Assembly (NCBI GenBank): GCA_030038715.1
Contig: JASHSO010000439.1
Location: 1 to 6,170 of the forward strand
Direction: 5' to 3'
Source of the DNA: Streptosporangiaceae bacterium
GTDB taxonomy: Bacteria > Actinomycetota > Actinomycetes > Streptosporangiales > Streptosporangiaceae
DNA length: 6,170 nt
The notes beneath the pieces are model-generated. The model had not been told where the DNA came from. It saw only the letters and a list, made by a program, of their open reading frames with translations, and ran no database searches. Of the stretch, positions 1 to 5,076 are shown piece after piece. Made by a program: the position numbers and the translations under genes. Position 1 is the first letter of the stretch. Every line of letters starts with the position of its first letter.

Positions 1-367
1 CGATCACTACGCAGATCGCATCGTTGTGCACCCGCACCGGGACTCCACCGAGCCGGTCGGCCAGGCGGCTGCGCAGCGGGAACTCCCGCCAGCCGGGAAT
101 GTTCAGCGGAGACACCACTCCTGCGGGCCACGCCATCGGACCGCCGCAGCCGCAGCCGCAGCCGGCGAGGTCGGCCGGGCGAATGTCGGCTCCGTCGAGG
201 ACCTTGGTGATGAGTGAGTCGAGCGTTCGCCACAGCTGCTCGGCGTCTAGGCCCTTGGGAGTGGGCACCTGAGACCAGGTCAGCACGCGGCCGACCGGCT
301 CGACCAGGCCCGCGGCCATCTTGGTGCCGCCGACATCCAGCACCAGGGCCGGGCTCGGATCCGCCAT
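1..367 (-). CDS. ROK-family sugar kinase (glucokinase-like), N-terminal part, cut by window edge
   Basis: This is a cytoplasmic sugar kinase of the ROK family (glucokinase and N-acylhexosamine kinases, which phosphorylate a hexose with ATP). Only the first 122 residues are in the window; the rest lies off the left edge. The N-terminus carries the ATP phosphate-binding loop LDVGGTKMAAG (residues 10-20). The sugar-site region includes GGPM (75-78) and SPLNIPGW (86-93), and ends with the ND pair (N115, D116), whose Asp is the catalytic base in the family. The ATG at 367 is preceded on its own strand by GGAGG (372-376), four bases away; a TTG directly upstream is in frame but less likely. It is divergent from the AAA+ gene, separated by 46 bases. 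A Cys-Gly-Cys-Gly-Cys-Gly stretch (70-75) directly before GGPM is unusual. Substrate specificity cannot be read from this part; family assignment is secure. Confidence 0.88.
   Translation of the reverse strand, partial: MADPSPALVLDVGGTKMAAGLVEPVGRVLTWSQVPTPKGLDAEQLWRTLDSLITKVLDGADIRPADLAGCGCGCGGPMAWPAGVVSPLNIPGWREFPLRSRLADRLGGVPVRVHNDAICVVI
143..164. repeat. Hexanucleotide tandem repeat (GCCGCA) inside the ROK gene
   Basis: Three perfect copies of GCCGCA occupy 143-160, followed by a partial copy (GCCG). On the coding (minus) strand the unit reads TGCGGC and encodes alternating Cys-Gly, directly before the conserved Gly-Gly-Pro of the kinase. The unit is a multiple of three, so any copy-number change would keep the reading frame. 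Confidence 0.75.
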
Positions 368-399
368 CAAGCCTCCCAAGATGCGGAGGATGCCCGCGC

Positions 400-412
400 C
401 GACATAGTGTCG
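400..412. promoter_or_regulatory. Perfect dyad CGACA-TAG-TGTCG in divergent intergenic region (possible operator)
   Basis: Five-base arms (400-404 and 408-412) are exact reverse complements around a 3-base centre. The dyad sits in the 46-base gap between the divergent ROK and AAA+ genes and ends two bases before the AAA+ ATG. The plus strand also contains TAGTGT (405-410), which fits the loose actinobacterial -10 pattern TANNNT; the minus strand has TATGTC at the same place. No convincing -35 element was found for either. A bidirectional operator or promoter is inferred from position only; arms this short can arise by chance. Confidence 0.3.
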
Positions 413-413
413 A

Positions 414-1874
414 ATGGTGCAGCCTACGACTCGGTACCAGCCAGCTTCAGGACAGCCACCCACGTCGCCAGCGCCGCAATCCCGTACGATCGGCGAACTG
501 CGTGCCAGCGGGCACCAGCTTCGCACTGTCAAGCAGGAGCTGAGGCAGAACCTGCTGGACAAGATGCGCGCGGGCGACGATGCCTTCCCCGGCATCATCG
601 GGTTCGGCGAGACAGTGCTGCCCCACCTGGAACGCGCCATCATCGCCGGGCACGACGTCATCCTGCTCGGCGAGCGCGGCCAGGGCAAGACGCGGCTGAT
701 CCGGACCCTGACGGGACTGCTGGACGAGTGGACGCCAGCGGTGACGGGCTGCGAGATCAATGATCACCCTTACGTTCCGGTCTGCGCGCGGTGCCAGCGC
801 CTGGCCACCGAGCAGGGCGACGAGCTGCCGATTAGCTGGCGGCCGCGTGGTGACCGATACGGTGAGAAACTGGCGACTCCGGACACCAGCGTCGGTGACC
901 TGATCGGCGACATCGACCCAGTGAAGGTGGCCGAGGGCCGCACCCTCGGCGACCCGGAGACCATCCACTTCGGCTTGCTGCCGCGGACCAACCGCGGCAT
1001 CTTCTGCCTGAACGAGCTGCCGGATCTAGCCGAGCGGATCCAGGTCTCGTTGCTCAACGTACTCGAGGAGCGCGACATCGGCGTCCGCGGTTACGCGCTG
1101 CGACTGCCGCTCGACCTCGTGCTGGTGGCCAGCGCCAACCCGGAGGATTACACCAACCGGGGTCGGATCATTACACCGCTGAAGGACCGGTTCGGGGCGG
1201 AGATCCGCACGCATTACCCGCTTTCGTTGGAAGCTGAGCTAGCCCTGATTGATCAGGAGTCACGGCTGGCTTGGCCCGGTGGAGACCCGGGGGCGACGCT
1301 GCCGGTGCACCTAATGCAGGTGATGGCGAGATTCACCCGGCTAGTGCGGGCGTCGCCCGCGGTCGACTCGCGGTCCGGTGTGTCGGCACGGTTCGCGATA
1401 GCCGCCGCCGAGGCCGTGGCCGCGTCCGCGGTGCGACGCGGCGCCATCTCCGGCGAGGACGAGCCGGTCGCCCGGGTTTGCGATCTGGCCGCCGTGCTCA
1501 GCACGCTGCGCGGCAAGGTGGAATTCGAGGTCAGCGAGGAGGGCAGGGAACAGGAGGTGCTGGAGCACCTGCTGCGCCGGGCAACCGCCGACACCTTCCG
1601 CGCCGCGCTCGGCAGCACCGACCTGACCGGCGTGCTCGCGCGGTTCGAAGACGGCGGCCTGGTCGAGACCGCCGACCTGATGCCGGCCACCGAGCTGTTG
1701 CGGCGGATCGGCGAGGTTTCCGGCTTGGCAAAGATCATGGAGCGACTGCAGATGGCGGGAACGGAGTCGCCCGGGCAGGCGGCCGCGGCACTGGAATTCG
1801 CCCTCGAGGGCTTGTACCTGATGCGCCGGCTGTCCAAGGATGCCGTCGACGGCGGCGCCATCTACCGGACCTGA
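414..1874 (+). CDS. ChlI/MoxR-type AAA+ ATPase (magnesium-chelatase-like), partner of VWA protein
   Basis: This is a 486-residue cytoplasmic AAA+ ATPase of the ChlI/MoxR type, likely acting with the VWA protein encoded next as a chaperone or metal-insertion machine. Visible motifs are Walker A GERGQGKT (86-93), a Walker B-like strand IFCLNEL (196-202, with Asn where many AAA+ proteins have Asp), sensor 1 Asn in ASANPEDYT (N242), the arginine finger in LKDRF (R259) and sensor 2 in GVSARF (R326). Residues 110-190 form an insertion between Walker A and B with DRYGEKLATPDTSVGDLIGD, and carry Cys113, Cys124 and Cys127 (a CxxC). A helical C-terminal region follows from about 355. The start is the first ATG after an in-frame TAG (405-407); no ribosome binding site lies at normal distance, so the start is uncertain, and GTG at 417 is possible. 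From memory it resembles M. tuberculosis Rv0958, annotated as a possible magnesium chelatase. A true Mg-chelatase role is not supported because no ChlH/CobN subunit is present here. Confidence 0.9.
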   Translation: MVQPTTRYQPASGQPPTSPAPQSRTIGELRASGHQLRTVKQELRQNLLDKMRAGDDAFPGIIGFGETVLPHLERAIIAGHDVILLGERGQGKTRLIRTLTGLLDEWTPAVTGCEINDHPYVPVCARCQRLATEQGDELPISWRPRGDRYGEKLATPDTSVGDLIGDIDPVKVAEGRTLGDPETIHFGLLPRTNRGIFCLNELPDLAERIQVSLLNVLEERDIGVRGYALRLPLDLVLVASANPEDYTNRGRIITPLKDRFGAEIRTHYPLSLEAELALIDQESRLAWPGGDPGATLPVHLMQVMARFTRLVRASPAVDSRSGVSARFAIAAAEAVAASAVRRGAISGEDEPVARVCDLAAVLSTLRGKVEFEVSEEGREQEVLEHLLRRATADTFRAALGSTDLTGVLARFEDGGLVETADLMPATELLRRIGEVSGLAKIMERLQMAGTESPGQAAAALEFALEGLYLMRRLSKDAVDGGAIYRT

Positions 1875-1886
1875 CGATGGCCTGGC

Positions 1887-1893
1887 AAGGAGG
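1887..1893 (+). promoter_or_regulatory. Strong ribosome binding site AAGGAGG selecting a CTG start
   Basis: AAGGAGG is a near-perfect anti-16S match. It lies nine bases before CTG at 1903, in frame with the VWA gene. No ATG, GTG or TTG in that frame lies at a useful distance from it. The only other candidate, ATG at 1840, has its AAGG directly abutting it, which is too close to work. This site is the main argument for the CTG start. Confidence 0.7.
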
Positions 1894-1902
1894 CGAGCGA
1901 AC

Positions 1903-3909
1903 CTGAGCCGGTACCGTTACGGCTCCTATGCCGGCGGACCCGATCCGCTGCAGGCACCGTATGACGTGCGAGGGGCCGTCGACGCGCTGGGCGAGTCCGT
2001 GCTCGAAGGCACCGATGCCGCCAGCGCGCTGCGGGAACTGCTGCGCCGCGGCCTGTCCGGCCATCGCGGGCTCGATGACCTGCTACGCCGAGTGCGGGAG
2101 CGGCAGCGCGAGATACGCGGCCGCGGCCGCCTCGACGGCATCCTCGATCAAGTGCGCATGCTGCTCGATACTGCCATCGGGCAGGAGCGCGCCGAGCTGT
2201 TCCCCAATCCGCGCGATGACGCCAGGCTGCGCGAGGCGGAGCTTGACGCGCTGCCGTCTGACACGGCGCAGGCGATCAGGCAGCTCGCTGACTATGACTG
2301 GCAGTCGGCTGCGGCCCGCGAGACGTTCGAGGAACTGAAGGCGCTGCTGCGGCGCGAGGTGCTGGACAGCCAGTTCCGCGGCATACGGCAATCGCTGGCC
2401 GACGCCGACCCGCAGGCCATGCAGCGCGTCAAGGACATGATGGCAGCGCTGAACGCCATGCTGGCGGCGGATGCCAGGGGACAGCACACGCAGCGCGACT
2501 TCGACAACTTCATGGCCTCCTATGCAGACATGTTCCCCGACAACCCGGCCAACCTCGAGGAGCTGGTGGACCAGCTGGTCCGGAGGCTGTCGGCGGCGCG
2601 GCGTCTGCTGGACTCGCTGACCGATGACCAGCGCGATGAGCTGTCCGGGTTGATGGCGCAGGCGCTCGAGGACGCCGGCCTCGCGGCGGAGATGAGCAAG
2701 CTAGCTGACGCGCTGCGGGCACGGCGCCCGGACCTGGACTCCGGCTGGCCACGGCCGGGAATGAGCGGCAGCGAGCCGCTAGGGCTGAGCGATGCGACGA
2801 CCGCGGTTGCCGAGCTTGCCGACCTCGCCGACCTGGAGGACGCGCTACGGCAGGACTACCCCGGCGCGCGGCTTGACGACGTCGATGAGGAGGCGGTACG
2901 CCGCGCACTCGGCCGTCAGGCCGTCGACGACATGGACGCACTGCGTCAGATCGAGCGTGAGCTTGAGCGCCAGGGGTACTTGCAGCGCAACGACGGCAAG
3001 CTAGAACTCACCCCCAAGGCTGTCCGTCGTCTCGGCCAGACGGCTCTCCGCAAGGTGTTCGCCGATCTCCCCGAGGGCGGCATCGGCGACCACGACCAGC
3101 GCGATGCGGGACAGGCGGGTGAGTACACCGGCAGCACCCGGCCTTGGCAATTCGGTGACGAGCAGGCGATCGACGCGGCCGCCACGGTCCGTAACGCTCT
3201 GCTCCGGCAGGCGGCGCCGCGCCAAGCCGCGCAGCGGCCGGCGCCAGACAGCACTCCAGGCCTGCGTCCGCGGCGGCCCCGGGTGCGGCTGTCCGTCCGG
3301 GACTTCGAGGTCAAACAGACCGACAGGCGGGCCACGGCGGCCATCTGCCTGCTCGTCGACCTGTCCTACTCGATGGCGCTGCGCGGCACCTGGGGCGCGG
3401 CGAAGCAGACGGCGCTCGCGCTGCATGCGCTGGTTCGCACCCGGTATCCGCAGGACGCCATCCAGGTGATCGGCTTCTCAAACTACGCGCGGGTGCTCCG
3501 GGAAACCGAACTGGCGGGGCTGAGCTGGGACATGGTGCAGGGCACGAACTTGCACCACGCGCTGGTGCTGGCCGGCCGGTTCCTAGACAGGCGGCCGGAG
3601 CACAATCCGGTCGTCATGATCATCACCGACGGCGAGCCCACTGCGCACCTGCGCCGGGACGGCAGGTTCTGGTTCGACTGGCCGCCATCGCCGGAAACGC
3701 TCGAACTAACCCTGGCTGAGGTTGACAAGATGACACGGCGGAAGGCCACGCTGAACGTCTTCATGCTGGCTGATGACGAGCGGCTCACCGCATTCGTCGA
3801 CGAGGTGGCAAGGCGGAACGGGGGTCGCGTGCTCCGGGCCCTTCCCGACACCCTGGGCGAGTACGTCGTCAAGGACTTCATCAGGACTCGCCGCGAGCGC
3901 GTCAGGTAG
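1903..3909 (+). CDS. VWA-domain protein, ChlD-like partner of the AAA+ ATPase (probable CTG start)
   Basis: This protein of about 668 residues is probably the metal-ion-dependent adaptor that works with the upstream AAA+ ATPase, as in MoxR-VWA and ChlI-ChlD pairs. The N-terminus RYRYGSYAGGPDPL is followed by a long helical region (about 20-300) containing FMASYADMFPDNP (203-215). A winged-helix-like stretch (about 347-386, LERQGYL...LELTPKAVRRLG) and a Pro/Arg-rich linker precede the C-terminal VWA domain (about 478-668). The MIDAS metal site is complete: D486-L-S488-Y-S490, Thr548 in QGTNL and Asp576 in ITDGEPT. No signal peptide or membrane segment is seen, so it is cytoplasmic. The start is chosen at CTG 1903 because AAGGAGG lies nine bases upstream; the alternative ATG 1840 overlaps the ATPase gene by 35 bases and lacks a usable ribosome site. 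The gap to the ATPase stop is 28 bases, so the two are almost certainly co-transcribed. From memory it resembles M. tuberculosis Rv0959. The client is unknown. Confidence 0.88.
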   Translation: MSRYRYGSYAGGPDPLQAPYDVRGAVDALGESVLEGTDAASALRELLRRGLSGHRGLDDLLRRVRERQREIRGRGRLDGILDQVRMLLDTAIGQERAELFPNPRDDARLREAELDALPSDTAQAIRQLADYDWQSAAARETFEELKALLRREVLDSQFRGIRQSLADADPQAMQRVKDMMAALNAMLAADARGQHTQRDFDNFMASYADMFPDNPANLEELVDQLVRRLSAARRLLDSLTDDQRDELSGLMAQALEDAGLAAEMSKLADALRARRPDLDSGWPRPGMSGSEPLGLSDATTAVAELADLADLEDALRQDYPGARLDDVDEEAVRRALGRQAVDDMDALRQIERELERQGYLQRNDGKLELTPKAVRRLGQTALRKVFADLPEGGIGDHDQRDAGQAGEYTGSTRPWQFGDEQAIDAAATVRNALLRQAAPRQAAQRPAPDSTPGLRPRRPRVRLSVRDFEVKQTDRRATAAICLLVDLSYSMALRGTWGAAKQTALALHALVRTRYPQDAIQVIGFSNYARVLRETELAGLSWDMVQGTNLHHALVLAGRFLDRRPEHNPVVMIITDGEPTAHLRRDGRFWFDWPPSPETLELTLAEVDKMTRRKATLNVFMLADDERLTAFVDEVARRNGGRVLRALPDTLGEYVVKDFIRTRRERVR

Positions 3910-3948
3910 GACGCCGGCAGCGGCGGCGGCAGCCCTAGGATCAGTTCC

Positions 3949-4521
3949 GTGTCCTTCACCGACCGGCTGCTGTTGTGGCTGCACATCGGGTTCGCGATCT
4001 TCACTATCGGGCCGGTGACGCTGGCTATCTCGTCCACGCCCCGCTACATCCGCAAGCGGGATCTGCCGATCCTGCGCTACCTGACCAGGATCACCACGAT
4101 CTTCGTCATCGGCTCGCTTGCCGTGCTGATATTCGGCGTCGTCCTCGGCGACCTCGACAACGACTTCTCGCACCCGTGGCTGACGGCCGCGCTCACCCTG
4201 TTCCTGGTCGCGCTGGTGCTGCTGGTGCTGATCATGCGCGACCAGCGCAAGGCCATCAGGGCGCTGGAGGCCGCCGCGAGGGCGCTCAGCGGGGGTCAGC
4301 CAGAGGCGAGCGGCGGGCCGGATGATACGGCCGCTGGCTACGCCCGCGAGTCCGGGCAAGGCGCCAGTAGCGGGGCACCGGATGCGGCGGACGTCCCCGG
4401 CGGACCGGTCGCGATCGCGGTCCACGTGGCATCTGTGGAGCGTGGCCGCATCGCGGGCATGGGCGGGATCGTGAACCTTATCTGGCTCGCTATCCTGGCC
4501 TTGATGATCTGGCAGCCGTAG
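3949..4521 (+). CDS. Four-helix integral membrane protein (tentatively DUF2269-like)
   Basis: This 190-residue inner-membrane protein is of unknown function. Hydrophobic segments are at about 7-27 (with His12 in LWLHIGF), 48-67, 76-96 and 173-189. The positive-inside rule places the basic loop 31-47 (RYIRKRD, RYLTR) and the MRDQRKAIR segment after helix 3 in the cytoplasm, and the acidic loop GDLDNDFSHP (67-76) outside. Between helices 3 and 4 is a cytoplasmic linker of about 75 residues, much of it Gly/Ala/Ser/Pro/Asp-rich and probably disordered, so the last helix is isolated at the very C-terminus. The WLHIG start of helix 1 recalls DUF2269/CopD-like membrane proteins, but that link is tentative. 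The GTG start has AGGA (3937-3940) eight bases upstream. It begins 39 bases after the VWA stop with no terminator between, so it is probably in the same operon. Confidence 0.8.
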   Translation: MSFTDRLLLWLHIGFAIFTIGPVTLAISSTPRYIRKRDLPILRYLTRITTIFVIGSLAVLIFGVVLGDLDNDFSHPWLTAALTLFLVALVLLVLIMRDQRKAIRALEAAARALSGGQPEASGGPDDTAAGYARESGQGASSGAPDAADVPGGPVAIAVHVASVERGRIAGMGGIVNLIWLAILALMIWQP

Positions 4522-4586
4522 CTCGGCTAGCTGGGGCTTCAGGAGCAAAGATTTTAGGCATTTACTTCCTTTCCGACATCTCGAAG

Positions 4587-4605
4587 GGGTAGCCGGGGAG
4601 TACCC
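4587..4605. promoter_or_regulatory. GGGTA/TACCC inverted repeat in the 167-base gap (possible promoter element)
   Basis: The 4522-4688 gap contains an AT-richer stretch (about 4547-4575) followed by GGGTA (4587-4591) and its reverse complement TACCC (4601-4605), nine bases apart. GGGTA resembles the -10 core of SigB/SigF-type stress promoters of actinobacteria, but no GTTT-like -35 is present at 14-17 bases upstream, so the call is weak. Nothing else recognisable was found in this gap apart from the ribosome binding site at its end. Confidence 0.2.
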
Positions 4606-4675
4606 TGCCGCTGGTAAGTCATTCGCCGGTCCGCATCCTCCACGACCCTCGACAGGAGATAGACGGCCGGCTCCC

Positions 4676-4682
4676 AAGGAGG
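4676..4682 (+). promoter_or_regulatory. Ribosome binding site AAGGAGG for the small membrane protein
   Basis: AAGGAGG is followed six bases later by GTG at 4689 and decides that start. An ATG at 4684 lies one base from the site and would encode only Met-Lys before a stop, so it is not the gene start. Confidence 0.75.
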
Positions 4683-4688
4683 AATGAA

Positions 4689-4955
4689 GTGAGTTCTGTG
4701 TCCGTATCCAGTGGCGGCGTCGGCAGTAGCAGGCGCACGCTAGCGATCGTGCTGGGGGTCCTTGGCCTGATTGCGGTAGTGATCGGGATCTTGTACTTCA
4801 CGGTCAAGGGACTGCCCAGCTTCATGACGGCAGGCAGCCACCTCAAGGGATCCAGCAGTACGCACGACCTCCGCGGCGCCGTTTGCGTCGTCGTCGGCGT
4901 TGCGCTGTTCGTCGGCGCCTGGTGGACAAGCAAGAAGCCGTCCGCGGCCAAGTAA
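4689..4955 (+). CDS. Small two-helix membrane protein of unknown function
   Basis: This 88-residue protein has two predicted membrane helices, about 17-39 (LAIVLGVLGLIAVVIGILYF core) and 63-80 (AVCVVVGVALFVGAWW core). Basic residues flank both ends (RR at 15-16, KK at 82-83), so both termini should be cytoplasmic. The loop 40-62 (KGLPSF...HLKG...HDLRG) then lies outside. The Ser/Gly-rich N-terminus has no signal-peptide cleavage pattern. A helix, a loop with LPSF and His, and a second helix recall small hypothetical proteins common in actinobacteria, but I cannot assign a named family or function. The GTG start is well supported by AAGGAGG six bases upstream. The gene is set apart from the upstream cluster by 167 bases and probably has its own promoter. 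It converges on the metB-like gene. Confidence 0.75.
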   Translation: MSSVSVSSGGVGSSRRTLAIVLGVLGLIAVVIGILYFTVKGLPSFMTAGSHLKGSSSTHDLRGAVCVVVGVALFVGAWWTSKKPSAAK

Positions 4956-5038
4956 GACTCGCACCGATGTAGCTCGGCGTGCTCGCGGCCGCCGCCGGGC
5001 AAGTACGCGCTTGATCGACAAGCTGCTGCGGACGGACG

Positions 5039-5076
5039 AGACCTGCGCTCAGCCAGCCAGGGCTGAGCGCAGGTCT
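5039..5076. terminator. 16-bp perfect hairpin overlapping the metB stop, likely bidirectional terminator
   Basis: The arms 5039-5054 (AGACCTGCGCTCAGCC) and 5061-5076 are exact reverse complements around a six-base loop, giving a very stable GC-rich stem. It lies between two converging genes. On the minus strand the hairpin includes the last codons and the stop (5051-5049) of the cystathionine gamma-synthase gene. Neither side carries a T-tract, as is common for actinobacterial terminators. The role is inferred from position and stem strength. Confidence 0.6.

Noticed and set aside
24..543. Plus-strand open frames opposite the ROK gene and across the divergent gap
   Set aside because: They lie antisense to the clearly recognisable ROK N-terminus or overlap the AAA+ gene in another frame, and show no domain or ribosome site.
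1840..1902. ATG at 1840 as the start of the VWA gene
   Set aside because: It overlaps the ATPase gene by 35 bases and has no ribosome site at workable distance. The strong AAGGAGG points to 1903 instead.
414..3909. Genuine magnesium or cobalt chelatase for chlorophyll or cobalamin synthesis
   Set aside because: The ATPase and VWA partners look like ChlI/ChlD, but no large catalytic subunit or tetrapyrrole gene is in the window, and such pairs occur widely in organisms without chlorophyll.
4514..4528. AGCCG-TAGCT-CGGCT hairpin at the stop of the membrane protein gene as a terminator
   Set aside because: The stem is only five base pairs and no T-tract follows; chance pairing is likely at this GC content.
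3706..4677. Long open frame on the minus strand (323 codons) opposite the membrane protein gene
   Set aside because: Its product is rich in Arg, Gln, Gly and Asp with no recognisable domain, and it is antisense to a gene with clear membrane helices and to the VWA C-terminus. It is typical of spurious open frames in high-GC DNA.
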